From: Vitellaria paradoxa | Lineage: Eukaryota; Streptophyta; Magnoliopsida; Ericales; Sapotaceae | DNA length: 64,000 nucleotides | Direction: 5' to 3' | Assembly (NCBI GenBank): GCA_019916065.1 | Contig: CM034237.1 | Coordinates: 46,520,367-46,584,366, forward strand | Shown here: one piece after another, positions 10,801 through 23,373 of the stretch | Layout of the letters: every line of letters begins with the position of its first letter | How positions within the stretch are numbered: the stretch's first letter is position 1 | Program-made: the position numbers and the translations under genes | Notes under the pieces: generated by a model | Told to the model about the DNA's origin: nothing | What the model saw: the letters and a program-made list of their open reading frames with translations, nothing else | Databases searched by the model: none

Positions 10801-12153
10801 TATGTTAATATATAATATTATTTAATTTTAAAATATGTATAATCTTTATTATTAAAAATGTCATATAACATTATTTGATTTAAAAATATATAATTTTTAT
10901 TTTTAATAAATATTTTATAATGTTATTTTGATTTAATAAATAACTCTTGTTTTAAGCTGGGGAGTCAGGATGGGGACGAGGAATCCGTGGATAAGTGGCG
11001 ATGGGGATGGGGTTTTATCCTTAATGGGAACGGGATGGAGATAGCGATGAATTTTCAAAACAGGGACGGGAAAAGTGATACCCATCCCTTAGCTGCCCCG
11101 TTGATATCCCTATTCGCATATGACTGCCAAGGACAGCTAAAGAAATAAGAAATCAACCATCTTTCCTAGTTGTGAAGATACAGTGAGGTTAATCCACTCT
11201 AATACACGCAATCGCCAAGTCTTGTGTTTGGGTTTCTTCATGCTTCTACCATTGCCTTGGTATAGAGTCATAGTCACAGGCCCACTTGACTATGTATCAA
11301 CTATAGCAAGGTATGTCGCATGCTTCGGTGCATCTTTTACAGCATGTATGTCTTCTTTTTTATATAAAAAAATTGAAGGTTTTATGAGGGGATGCAGCCC
11401 TGCAAGGCTAGTTGGCATGTTTTCACTGTAAAAAGTATTTCATGCCTACATCCCCCCCGCACCCGCCCCGGGGGGGGGGGGTGGGGGCACAAATCCAGTG
11501 TCACTATTGAGGGTGGTTACCCCTGCTATCACAGCAAGCAAAATTTAAACTACAGAAGGCTGCTCTTTGCTTAAAAGTGCATGCTTCCAAATGAAACATG
11601 ATTGTATTGTCCTTGCAAAGGGGGAGCATGCCCATATTTGGGTTGCCTATGTCAGTTCACCTTATTGTGTTGTGTTTGCATTATGTTCCTGAAACTGATT
11701 ATTCAACTTACCTCATTTATTTTTCTTTTGTTATACCAGTCCACGAAAGGGATGCGTTTATCAAAGTTCTGTCTACATCCTGCTGGAGACACGCCTTCAT
11801 CAAACCGCTTGTTTGATGCTATTGTCAGCCACTGCGTTCCTGTAATTGTGAGTGATCGGATTGAGCTCCCCTACGAGGACGAATTAGATTACACAAAGTT
11901 CTCGGTTTTCTTTTCTGTTAAGGAGGCATTGGTACCAGATTACATGGTCACTCAGCTCCGGCACATTCCTAAAGAGAGATGGCTGGAAATGTGGAGGCAG
12001 CTCAAAAGCATCTCTCACCATTTTGAATTCCAGTATCCCCCCAGGAAAGGGGATGCCGTGGATATTCTATGGAGACAGGTAAAACACAAGCTCCCCGCAG
12101 CCAAACTTGCTGTACATAGAAGCCGGAGGTTGAAAGTCCCAGACTGGTGGTGA
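7838..12153 (+). CDS. GT47 family glycosyltransferase (exostosin, ARAD-like)
   Basis: Predicted Golgi type II membrane enzyme that would transfer a sugar from a nucleotide-sugar donor to a cell-wall polysaccharide or glycoprotein glycan; the donor is not known from sequence. Four phase-0 exons (7838-8323, 9570-9866, 9955-10050, 11740-12153) give 430 aa. Residues 7-25 form a hydrophobic signal anchor. The exostosin domain begins at about 53 ([14 protein letters not shown]) and includes [15 protein letters not shown] (179-193) and the family signature [20 protein letters not shown] (304-323), then [14 protein letters not shown]. Potential N-glycosylation sites include N116 and N149. Length, topology and motifs fit the plant GT47 subgroup that includes ARAD1, whose role in pectic arabinan is known; orthology here is inferred. 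All splice sites are GT-AG and no disruption is visible. The leader carries upstream ORFs. Confidence 0.93.
10597..11112. mobile_element. Non-autonomous hAT-like element in GT47 intron 3
   Basis: A 516-bp segment bounded by TAGGGATGTCAA and the inverted TTGATATCCCTA (11 of 12 match). It is flanked by TGTGCATA (10589-10596) and TTCGCATA (11113-11120), an 8-bp target duplication with two mismatches. The subterminal parts are rich in GGGATGGGGAT-like words and the centre is A/T-rich. No transposase frame is present, so it is a MITE-like derivative. The 8-bp duplication and TAGGG ends fit the hAT superfamily. Confidence 0.78.
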
Positions 12154-14017
12154 CGACGGAGATAGTCTGGGAGCCCCGCTTTAACTGATACTGTACATTG
12201 ATAATCATCCTTAGCAACAACCCTTGAAGGGATCCAATAACCAAAAGTGAGCCTGAATTGTTTACGCGGAGTAGCATTTAGTCAATCGCGTATTCTGTGA
12301 AAAAAAAGAAGGGAAAAAAAAAAGAAAATGATTTTTTTTTCTTTTTTTTTTTTGGGGGGCGTCCTTGTTAATTCTTCTGCATTGCCCAAAATATGGGCAA
12401 TTCTTTTTGATGATTTGCTTGTCCATGTATTTTGTTGCACTTTTCAACTTCAATACTATTCAGCAATGAGAGGTAATGATGTAGTTTTGCAATTGGGATT
12501 TCATGCCATCAATGATGAAATAAGTGGGTATACTGGAGGGGATTGAGTTCTTATGGTGTTCGTGGGATTGAAAGCCAGTATTAATTATTGAGGAGACTTT
12601 TTTTTTTTTTTTAATCTTTCTTGGATGGCTTTAGAAAGAGGCAGTTAAGTATGTTCTGCTGTTTGTAACAAACCTCTAATTTTTAAAGATAGATATTTTT
12701 TGACACTTTTATAAACAATTAAGCCACTGGTTGAACTCAATACTGTGTTCCTTCTCACTCTCAGAATGAAGGATTGGTGTTAGCATTACCATGCACGAGG
12801 AAGGGCTACAGTTATGCAATTTACCCTTGTAAGCCAGTGCAGTCAATATTAAACAATTATGGCCCTGTTTGGTCTACCCATAAAAATTCAAAAGTCACGA
12901 AAAGCCATGAAAATTCATCAATTTCTTCCAATTAGATTTCGTCATATATCACTTTTACATCAAATTTTATATTTTTATTGTATTTTTTTTAACCAAACAC
13001 CCACTATGTGCTCGGTATTTAGTGTGTGCTCGGTGTTTAGTGTGTTCTCTAAAGGTTAAAGGAAAAAGAAGAGAAAAGAAGAGGAGAAGAAAAACAAAAT
13101 AAAAAAAAAATGAGATGCTCCACATTTTGAACACCATTTTAAATAATCAATATACCTTTCAGAGTTTGCCTAGTGAATTAGTAAAATTTAAAATGTTAAT
13201 TCTCTCGTAATCTTGTCTCTAATAATAGATAAATAATAAATATGTAATTTGAGTCGATTTGACCTTGATCTGATCTAATTTACTATGATTTTATTTCGTT
13301 TTATCCATTTAACTATTAAGTCGGGTCAGGATCAAGAAATATGGGTCCAATATATTTTTAAATATTTTTTAATAAATTATATAAAATAAAATATATATAA
13401 ATTAAAATTAAAAAAATATAATTGTTAAATTGGTCTTAACAATATATGTATATTGTAATTCCAATTGTATTTAACTTTGCAATTCCAATGCCTGATTTAC
13501 AAATATCTCAAATGATAATTTAAAATAAAAGAACATATACAAATAAAAATAGGTGAATAAATTTTATTAATACAGAAATAATTAAATTTGAATTACATTG
13601 GGAAATAAAAATTCATAATTAAATATTTACAATTACACAATAATAGAGCCAATAACTAATTGCACCGCTCCATATTTTATACATCCGAATTAAGTTGACA
13701 CCCATAAGTTGAACTATCATTTGTAAGTATTACCATATTTATATTATATATAAATCATTCCTCGCAACTATTTCTTCTATTTGACCCCAAGTATAATGAT
13801 ACTCCTAATTTGGCTGTAAATATTTCAGCTCCTAGGAGATCTAAGGTCTTTTTCCTGTATCAGCATTGTGGAAAGGAAATGTGGCAAAGCCATGCACACT
13901 GCTTGGAAACTGGGATGATGAGAGGAGAAGAGCCTATCAACCTTGAGAGGGGCATCAACGGAAAAAATATTCAAATTGGGGCATTAATCCACTCCAGAGA
14001 TGCATAATCTTAAAATT

Positions 14018-14350
14018 CTATATACTCAATCTAATTCATACTGTCAACGCAATGGAAACTTTAAAAAAAGTGGCTTAAAAATACGGTAAAATTATTCTAT
14101 TATGACTTGAGAGTCAATAATTCAAATTCTAAAATCAACCTCTTTTCTATATATTCAGGTCTAATTCATGTCGTTAACAAAATGTAAACTTTAGAAATAG
14201 TAGCTTAGAGCAACAGTAAAATTGATCAATTATGACGTGAGAGTCGAGAGTTTAAATTCTGGAATCAGTCTCTTTACTTATAAAGAGAAGATTATCTACA
14301 CCTGATCCTCCCCAACCTTGTAATGCAAGGTTTTATACGTTGAATTACTT
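14018..14350 (+). mobile_element. Au-type SINE with a tandem duplicate of its 5' part
   Basis: Unit 2 (about 14147-14350) runs TAGCTTAGAGCAACAGTAAA, a TATGACGTGAGAGTCGAGAG block and a TTTAAATTCTGGAATCAGTC block, then CTCCCCAACCTTG and a T-rich end. This follows the order of the tRNA-like head (A and B boxes) and tail of plant Au SINEs. Unit 1 (about 14018-14146) repeats the first part with more divergence (GTGGCTTAAAAATACGGTAA). The period is about 129 bp. Confidence 0.65.
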
Positions 14351-14410
14351 TTTTTTTAACACAATTGGAGCCTTAAAACTAGATGAAACATTCACAAAAA
14401 CATATTTTAA

Positions 14411-14447
<37 letters not shown>

Positions 14448-16061
14448 CACACAGCATGCACGAACATTCCCAAGCTCGTGGCAAAACAAAAATATTACAT
14501 GACCAACACGAAGAACTTCTAGAGGCATATGTTACACAAAACCTTTAGTTTATCTTTCCGAGGAAATTGTTCGGAAAGCAGCTAAAAATGTTTACATAAA
14601 GCACAATCTTGATGGGAAAAAAAGAACTCAAGTACGATAATAATGGCAGTTCAAAATTTTCATTAGATAACGACTGCCGTTAACTTACCAAAAAAAAAAA
14701 AACGACTGCCGTTAGAATTATGCTTCTTCAAGATAAGAAGTACAAAACCTAACTGCCATTCTAGAAGTCAATTATCTGCAAAACCACTACTTTTCTAGCA
14801 TTTTATGCACATAAATAATTTTTTTCTGCACATTCTTTCATTTTTGTTTTTCCTAAAACCATCAAACAATCAATTACCAGATCCACCTCCGCATCCCAGC
14901 CAATTAACCCATGGATTGGTAGTTGATGATAACACAATACCTAGAAAAAATGTAATGTTATGACAACTATAGTCAGTGATGAGGAGAGTCATCCTGAGTT
15001 CAAAAATATACTACTCGTACGTATAAATTTTTGAACTAAAAAAACTTTATGCCATTGTTCAACCACCTTAAAAATTTTTTAAATAACAGAAAATATAAGT
15101 ATATATAAATTTTTTTATTTAAAACTTTTTATCTTATCATCGATTCAAGAAAACACCGCTAGTACATATAAATCTTTGCGTAAAAGAAAATTAGATTATA
15201 AACTAACTTTTCTAAACTTTGAATATTTCTTCTTAATTATTATATATAGTCTAAAATTTGGCAACCAACCTAATTCTACTGTCTATATTTATAACTCAAT
15301 CCATCATTTATTGTTAATGATAACCAAAAAAAAAAATAATAAGTCTAAAATTTAAATGGTTCCAGAAATTTAAGCATATAAAGATAATTCTAGCTAAATA
15401 TTTTAAAATTTTAAACTAATTATGTACAACTCAATAGTAGATAATATTTAAAAACCCGAGAAAAAAAATAAAATAAGGAAAGAAAATTAGAAAACACAAA
15501 CTTAGTTCATGTAAAATTAAAAGAATGTCAATTTCTACTGCAACTATGAAGCATGCATTTTTAGTTAGTTAGTTATAAGTGTTGGTCAAAATAAAATTCT
15601 AGAATGAGATGAAAGAGAAATCAGAGAAATTCACAATAAATTTAATTATTGATAAATTTTATGACATGAAAGAGTCGTTGAGTGTCAATTTAATTAATAA
15701 AATTCAGAAAATATGTACATGAAATTGAAAATTTTCTTTGCATATATTTATATATAACTTAATTTTATAAGTTAATTAGGTTTTACACGTTAATTTATTT
15801 TTTATTTACAAAATATAATTTATAGTATCAGTTGTATTTTTTTTTTTAGGGTTAAGTTTGACTCCAAAAATAAACCTTAAATTTGGCTAATCAAAATAAT
15901 ATATTATATATGAACAACTCGGCTTATTCAATTCAAACGGCTACGCATGAATGAGCATTTCATGCTTCAGGTCAAACTCATAAACAATGACAACATAAGC
16001 AGTGAGCTCCATCAATGAAATAATTTTTTTTTCTTTTTTTTTTTTTTAAATGAAACAACTC

Positions 16062-16377
16062 CGCTTATGTTTTATGTTTTCTATTTTCTGTTTTTATTTT
16101 ATGTGTTAAAAATCTTAAATCGAGAAAGCAAAAAATGATTTATTTTCCTTATTTTGGATTTTTTCTTATTTTTTGTTAGAGACTATCAAAATGGCTTTAT
16201 ATTATTTTTATTTCATGTATAAATTTATTTTCAGCTTTCGAAAACAAATTTTGAAAATAGAAGTAACCAAATGAATTTTGAACTGTTTTCCTTATTTTCA
16301 AAAACACAAACTAAAAAATGAACTCAAAATAGAAAATAGAAAATAAAAACATAAAAAAAAAAACCCAATGACCCCTT
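16062..16377. mobile_element. T-rich MITE-like element related to 37766-38079
   Basis: About 315 bp sharing its order of words with 37766-38079: TTTTCTATTTTCTG, TTATTTTGGATTTTTCTTAT, TTTGAACTGTTTTCCTTATT, and an end resembling AACCCAATGACCCC. The left terminus is eroded. Confidence 0.5.
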
Positions 16378-17436
16378 ATAGTTCATGAAAAGAGACTCTT
16401 ACTGATTTCTTTTTCCCCTTGAGCTTGATCTCATAGGGTGCCTATTGCTACCCACATGAATAGTTCAAATCTTGAGCTGGATAGACCAAATAGTCCTAAT
16501 TTCAGCAGCTGGTGGACTATTTCAGCAGCTGGACAGACCAAATAGTCCCAGTTTCATATAACCTTACAGAAAACATAACCTACGAAGAAAAAAATGGATG
16601 GAAAAAGAACCCTACTTTGGGATTAAAGCTTTATTGAGTAATTTTAGTTTGTTTACTCTTTCCAATATGTATTTATTTCCATTGAACTGAAACACGTCAA
16701 ATCATTAGTTATACAAGATATACCTCATGATGTTAAGATATTCATCCAAATATTAAAAAGTGTTCCAAGCATAATATGGAAAGCACAAAATATTCGATGA
16801 GAAAACACAATAAAAATACGTTGGGTCATCACCACAGAGGGAAGAAAATAGTGTTCAATGACAAAGAGAATGAAAAAAAATAAATAAATCCGCAAAAAAC
16901 AGATGAATATTATGAACGCAGGCAAATTCACATTTATATTGGCCATAAACGCAAATTTGAGTTATAAAATGGGAAGACATCAGAATTTATTAAGCAAAGC
17001 TTAGCCCATCCAGAAATGTATAGCGCTGGGGGCGCACACCATTAACAGCAAGTCTGCTACCAAGCCTCATTTTTTATTCCTTTCTCATTTTCAGAAAATA
17101 AACTGGACACAGCACACTAATATTTTCTCTTTTACATTTGAAAGTCATTGGCATGTAATTAATATTAGAGAGAGAGAGAGAGAGAGAGATGAAAAACTAC
17201 ATAAATCCACAATATGCTTATTCGGCCATTCATCATCAAAATTTCAGCTTTCAAAGCAAATATATCAACATGATAGGCGACAACCACTAGAAAATTCCTC
17301 AAGCTGAACTATATTGGGATAGACCAGAATGAGTTTCATCTAAGTATATATCTGAAAAATTGATTCATTTTTAGTGAACAAGAACAGGAATCAGAAGATT
17401 GCAGAGAGAAACCAAATACCCATGATCATTTTGCTC

Positions 17437-18084
17437 TCACTCCATGATGACTTTTGCCCCAAGGGCTTTCATCTTCTCAATTATTTGCTCTCCTTCTTCT
17501 TTTGACACCCCCTTTTTAAATACTGTAGGTGTTTTCTCCACTAACTCCTTTGCTTCTTTTAGACCCAAATCAGTAAAACTTCTTATCTCTTTGATTATCT
17601 TAATCTTTGAAGCTGCTTCATATGATTCCAATTTCAGTTCAAAGACAGTCTTTTCTGGTTTCTTCTCTTCCTTGGCTGCTGTTGGTGCCTTCATAGCCAC
17701 CCCAGCCAATCCAGCAGCTCCTGGCTTCATGACCCCCACAACTGGCAGATCCTTCATGCCCATTTTCTTCATTAGAATTGACGATAGCTCTGTAACTTCA
17801 ACCAATGTAAGTCCTGCTATCTCATCAACAAGCCTAAAGACCCGCTCTGTTGGAGGACTCCGGTGCTCCGTGGGATCAAAAGTTGCTGGATCATAGTCAG
17901 CTGGAAGCCTTCTTTGGTCGATCTCTACTTCTTCCTCCTCTTCTTCCTCTTTCCTAGCAGGTTGAGCAAAGTGCCGAGATACAATATTTAAGTTACTAGC
18001 ATTAAGTGCAACCATTGAAGAAATAATGGGTTTTCTGCATAACCCAGGAGGTAATTGATGCCTTATCCTTGTGATTAAGCTCAT
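17437..18084 (-). CDS. Ribosomal protein L7/L12 (bL12), mitochondrial type
   Basis: bL12 forms the flexible stalk of the large subunit that recruits translation factors. The 215-aa single-exon product has an N-terminal presequence-like region (1 to about 42, MSLITRIRHQLPPGLCRKP, rich in R/S/H with few acids), then a seven-glutamate run (46-52). A dimerisation helix region follows (81-110, VFRLVDEIAGLTLVEVTELS), an Ala/Gly/Pro hinge (about 113-143) and the C-terminal domain (144-215) with the family core IKIIKEIRSFTDLGLKEAKE. The frame is open 33 nt further upstream, but the only upstream start-like codon is TTG, so the ATG at 18084 is chosen. The presequence suggests mitochondrial rather than chloroplast import; this is inferred. 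The C-terminal motif residues look intact. Confidence 0.92.
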   Translation of the reverse strand: MSLITRIRHQLPPGLCRKPIISSMVALNASNLNIVSRHFAQPARKEEEEEEEVEIDQRRLPADYDPATFDPTEHRSPPTERVFRLVDEIAGLTLVEVTELSSILMKKMGMKDLPVVGVMKPGAAGLAGVAMKAPTAAKEEKKPEKTVFELKLESYEAASKIKIIKEIRSFTDLGLKEAKELVEKTPTVFKKGVSKEEGEQIIEKMKALGAKVIME

Positions 18085-18124
18085 TTCTAGATTTGTAAAA
18101 CAGTCCCCCACCTTCAAATGGAAA

Positions 18125-18157
18125 TTAGACCTGTGAAGAACTCATTTCTTGAGACAT
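18125..18157 (-). other. Upstream ORF in the L7/L12 leader (10 codons)
   Basis: ATG at 18157 opens MSQEMSSSQV and stops at 18125, about 40 nt before the main ATG. It lies in the leader exon predicted to begin at 18184. Its effect on translation is unknown. Confidence 0.4.
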
Positions 18158-18184
18158 CACAGGTTCAAATCCGCCACCTGGATT

Positions 18185-18861
18185 CTGTAACAAGCCCAAA
18201 AAAAAAAAAATGGTACATTCAACACAACAAATTCAGAATGTTAAAGTAGGTCAAAACAAAATATATACAAACTAAGTCCACTAAATACCCGAAATAATAA
18301 ATATGGAAGAAATACATGCAGTTGGTCTAAAATTGCAGAGGGCTTGAAAACTGATTACCAAACTAAGCCCATTAAATAATCAAATCCACACGTTGAAAAT
18401 TCATAGCACAATTACAAGGAAAATGAAGATAATCTGTAAGCATAGCTATACATCAATATATAACAGAGCACAAGATAATTGCAAAAATATACCCAGAAAC
18501 AATAATCTGCAAGTATAGCTATGTATCAATTTTATATATAAATAAACCACATACACATACAGGAACGGAACAGAGCACAAGATAAATTGCAAATATATGC
18601 CCAAAAAATAATCTATCTCAGTTTCGTAAAAAGTAAAGATTTCAGACGATTAAGTCACAGAGCTAAGCCAATATTTACATATGTATGAATAAACATCTGT
18701 AAAGGCATGTAACATTGCTATTAATCTTATACTCGTCTCCGGATTTACTAGTCCAGGAAGACAGTTAACGGATAAATGAACATATATACACGCATATCTA
18801 TATATACACACGTATATTTAAAGATAGAGAGAGTGAGAGATGAGAGCTTAGAGAGAGAAAC
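18185..18861 (-). other. Likely 5' UTR intron of the L7/L12 gene
   Basis: On the minus strand a donor AAG|GTTTCTCTC at 18861 follows a GC-richer leader, and an acceptor GTTACAG ends at 18185. The 677-bp interval between is A/T-rich with no coding potential. The mRNA 5' end is probably near 18900-18950, where GAACCCTAGAG resembles a telo-box. Inferred from splice consensus only. Confidence 0.5.
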
Positions 18862-18949
18862 CTTGCCCTGGCTGAGCACGCAGTCGCCTTCTTAGGAAGA
18901 GTGAAGTGAACCCTAGAGAAACAGAGGCACTCGGCGTTTTCCACTTCAA

Positions 18950-21761
18950 ACACGGAAATGAGAAATAGCGTAACTAGAATATGGTCCGGGTCGGGACGGG
19001 ACTGACCCGGCCGTGAGCGGGCCTACTTTTCCACCGGATCGGGTCGGATTAAGGGTCCAGATATTCGTTCCTGACCCACTCTTTGTACGTTTTAATATTT
19101 TTAAAATATTTTTAAATAAATTTAAAAATTAAAATACTATAATCATCCAAATGATTTTAAAAATATTAACATAATAATAATTACATTTAATTTTATAAAT
19201 TGTAATAAATAATTTGTTTATAAATAAATAATTAATTTTAAATATTTAATTTTAAAAATAAAAAATATTTACAATTTAAAAATAAAATCAGAGTAATTTA
19301 ATGAAATAGAATTTACTATTAAATAAATAATTAAATTGAAATTACTTTACTATTAATAAATAAATAATTTTAATTATTATCAATTGTTAAAAATTTATCA
19401 ATAAATAAATATTTACTTAGAGAGAGAGGAAAAAAATCTTACAATTTGCTGGTTGGCGGTTAAGCAGGAGAGAGAGGTGAGCGTGGTTCAAAGGAGTTGC
19501 AGTGAAAAAATCTATTACAAGGATTGCAGTAAAAAAAATAAACGGTTGATATTCTTTACACTTTAATGACATGTGATCTTTAATATTCTGTGTTAATTGT
19601 GCTCTAATCAGATTTTTTAAACTTTTATTTTTATTTTAAAATAAATTAAATTAAAATAAATTAAAATTATTGGATTAAATGTAAAAAAATCTCAACCATT
19701 CATTTTTTATTGCAATCCCTCTAGTAGATTTTTTTACTATAGCACCCTTGAACCGGCGGGAGGTGGGTCGTGGGTGTGGACATAAACTCGGGCAAAGTAT
19801 AGGATTTTATTCGTCTTGGTATAAAAAAAATAACTAATTATTAAAAATTAACTTTTTTTATACCTAATAATAACTAATTATTAAAAAAATTGTTTTTTTC
19901 TGAAAAAAAATATGTTTTTTATTAACTAATTTTTTTAATTTTTTTAAAATTTTAATTAATTAAATATTTTTACTTTTCATGATTTAAAAAAATTAAAACG
20001 TAAATAAATAAATTTGATCATTTAAAAAAATAAAAAATAAAAATTTTTGAATATCTAAAAACTGAAACTTCCGCCTAGATTTAGAGCAAATCCAGAGCAC
20101 TGAGTCTCGCCGGCAGAGTTACGACGTATTTGCTATCTTTACTCCTTGGACGTCAAGGCATAGATTGCCGCAGTAAAGGATTTAATGAATCCATACAGGA
20201 TGCAAAAATATACTTTACAATTTACTGGGTGGCTGTGTTTTAAATAATCTTCGAGAATGCTGCATTCAAGGTGTTTGATGAATTGTTTGGGTAAAATAAC
20301 TCAAATTTATTTATTATTTTTTTACTCACATTAGGAGTAGTTTTATGGGTTTTATATTCAACTAGAAATTAAATTAGGAGCAAAGCTACTCCCATATAAT
20401 TCTAGTTATCGATACACTCGATGAATTGATACAAGTAACAATGAGAATTTGTTTCTTTAAATATACTTAAACTCTGTTTGATAACATTTATTTTTTTTAT
20501 TTACATTTAACCGTTTTTATTTTATATTTTTTGTTTTTAATTGTTGTTTTCTTCAAAAAAAAAAATTGGTGATACAATTTTATTTACAATAATTAATTTT
20601 ATTTTAATAAAATATTTACTTTTATTAAAATATTTTATATTAAATTAATTTAATTTAATAAAATATATTTTATATTAATTTAATTAGATGTATTTAATTT
20701 AGTTAATTAATTTAATCAAATATATTTAAATAATTTAATTTTAAATATTTATTTTTAAATAACAATTAATTTTAATAAAGCATACTACTAAGGAACAGCA
20801 GACACAAAATACACAAAGGAGATATTGCAAAACACATCTATTAATTTTACATAACTGTGAACACGGACAACTGTTTGTATTTATTATAAGCGAGTATTTT
20901 TATTCACTCAAAATTATGAAAATGTCAAAGGGACACTAAAGTGGACTTAAAAAAAAATAAATAAATAAATAAAATTACTTTAGTGAAAAAGGATCCCTCA
21001 TTTGAGAGAAATTTTCTTATTTTCTTCAAACTTATTTCATTCATCTCTTTTGCAACTTATTTTTTTTCATCAGATAAACATTTGTTTTCTACAAATAAAA
21101 TTTAAGTATAACAAAATAATATACATCCAATTTGGAGTGACAAAAAACACTAAAAATGGTGAAAATACTAAAAAATTTTAAAAATTTTTTATTTTTTTAT
21201 CTCACTGCACAAATTACTAACTTATAACTTATCTCACTTTATCTCATTTTATCTTTTTTTTTTGTCACTCCACGCGTATCCTATAATGTGTCAATTATAT
21301 ATTAGGAAAGAGCACAAATTAGAAAATAGAATAATTCCTCCTTATTTAGTCATTCAATTCTAAATTCAACTCACAATAGCCTCCAATTTACCTAAAAAAC
21401 AAAAATTAGGAAAATACCATTTGAATTTAAATACGTGTGAGCGCGCATGTTAATACAGTAGCATGTAATATTTCAAATTGGAATGACATAAAAGTTAATA
21501 TCAATTCATGTACTTTAATATTAAGTAATTTTTACTAGAATTGGGCAATCCTTGTTTGGGCAAGTAGGCTCTCCCTTTAGAACTGAACCTTTTTTTAAGA
21601 AAGCATCCTAGATGAACAAGACTGCAGAATTCCCAGTACAAAAAGGGTGAGCAAGCTGGAGGGTTTTGTTCAGGATAATGTAACCTTAATTCCTAAATCA
21701 TGTAATGAATGTGATTCGTACTAACCAAAGGCAATAAAATCAAATCTATGAAACCATAAAT

Positions 21762-21801
<40 letters not shown>

Positions 21802-23373
21802 AATACATCGCTCACTTTTTGTTGAAAGTGCATCCTACCTATTTGTCAACATTGGCTCTGTTTGGAGTTTAAAAAAAAAAATACAGAACTCCATAAATTT
21901 TTATAAATACAAATTACAAGACTATAAAATTTAAATTTTTTATTCACTATTTACAAATCTATACAACTCCGAATATACCTATTGTGTAATTTTTACGTTG
22001 GAGTCCAAGTGTCACGTATCCAAAAAAGTAATATATATAAATGTGCATGTGTGTATATGTATGAAGATTTAGGTTTGGTTTGCGAAAGAAAGTAACTAGC
22101 TTATTTTTAACTAGTAAGTCAGCTATTTTTATGTTTGGAAAGGGAAACAAAAAGTGACTTTTTTATGTAAATTTTTAATTTTATTGAATTTGACATTTTT
22201 ATTTTTAAAAATTTTTAAAAAAAATTAAAATATAAAAAAATAAATTTAATCAACCACTATAACAGTTACTAGTTCGTGATGCCAAACAAAGCCTCAACGT
22301 GATGCGAGCGTTGACCCATAAATCTGGATCCAATCAAATGGGATACCTTAGAACTATCCAAGAAATAAAAGAGAGAGATATTTTCCAGCAGTGGCCTTAT
22401 TATCAAATATGGCCGTGCATACTCTGACCATCCCCCATAATGTTAGTAGTTGAATATACATACATATACATATATATATATATATATATACATAATTTTA
22501 GTATTTGAGTAAGTATGGCGTCACTGTCCACATATTTCACATGGAAAACTAATTTTTCTTTAGGTAGAATATGAAGCCAAGAGAGAATCAAATAAATTGC
22601 CAAGGATTGAAGGTCTGATCGTAGAGGTGACACAAAAATCTAGTGATTTATTTATTTAGTACTTTGTTATTGTGATCCAGATTTAGCCATCACAACATAC
22701 GTTCTGGGTAGCTGGCCTGTGCAGATTCCTATTTTAGGGCATAGTTAGCTTCAATTATGAAGATTAAAAAAAAAAAAGTTAAAGACTCAAAAAAATCAAA
22801 TACAATCTAACTATACTTTTCCCCCCACTATGGTCCACTCGTCAGGAAATCTCAAGAGGGGAAAGCACGTATGCATATATATTGAGGTAGATGTGTAAGT
22901 TTGATGCCAGATAAGCCGTGAAGAATGACAATGAAACCAATTTTCTTTTAGGCAGGGATGGCTTAGGTATCAAGTTCCTGTCAAAGAATTAAAGGGCATA
23001 CATGTGGCATGACAATGATGCAGCCTAAGCAAAATAGTATTGCTGCAATACCATGTTATGTTTGAAAAAGAAACTGTATCTTTACTGAACAGATAAGGAA
23101 TGGGGTGGGCATTTTCTTTTTTTTCTTTTTTTTTTTCTCTTTATTTTTAAAATTTAAAAATAACTGAAGAGGGAAAGAAAGAACCTGTAATATCAAAAGA
23201 TATGGAGAATCCTTGAACCCAAAGCTTCATATCACCAACCTGTCAGCCTTATCTTTCAAGAAAATACTCATACACCACCCCCTCTCTCTCTCTCTCTCTA
23301 TCTATAATTAACTTGATTGCTCATACTATCTCCACAGTTTTTGGTTTTCTTCGGAGCGGGAAAGAACTATCCA
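18950..23373. other. Intergenic region between divergent L7/L12 and MAP65 genes
   Basis: No gene is supported. The start (18976-19080) contains GGGTCGGGACGGG-type words typical of degraded plant repeats. The rest is very A/T-rich, with a MITE-like copy at 21128-21282, another MITE-like block at about 21858-21985 (CTGTTTGGAGTTT to ACAACTCCGAA), an element bounded by GGTTTGG-like ends at about 22071-22293 and (AT)n near 21765-21798 and 22470-22490. A CT-rich stretch at 23280-23300 precedes the MAP65 start and may be a pyrimidine patch. Confidence 0.55.
21128..21282 (-). mobile_element. TTTGGAGTGACA MITE-like copy D
   Basis: One of the best-preserved copies: AATTTGGAGTGACAAAAAAC at the left and TTTTTTTTGTCACTCCACG at the right form a terminal inverted repeat of about 15 bp around an A/T-rich core. 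Confidence 0.7.

Larger units (their letters stand above)
12154..17436. other. Intergenic region between convergent GT47 and mitochondrial L7/L12
   Basis: No gene is supported over 5.3 kb. The first 600 bp should include the GT47 3' UTR. The rest holds an Au-SINE-derived tandem pair (14018-14350), a T-rich MITE-like block (16062-16377), (AT)n at about 14415-14444, (AG)n at about 17167-17190 and a 30-bp direct repeat (16475-16504 and 16527-16556). The small frame at 13810-14007 shows no recognisable domain. Confidence 0.6.

Noticed and set aside
13810..14007. 65-codon plus-strand frame (contains RSKVFFLYQHCGKEMWQSHA)
   Set aside because: It has no domain, no splice partners and no homologue that I recognise; it is more likely chance or transposon debris.
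4399..22490. Simple AG and AT tracts as regulatory elements
   Set aside because: These are common plant microsatellites; only the AG tract beside the RPL17 donor has a positional reason for attention.
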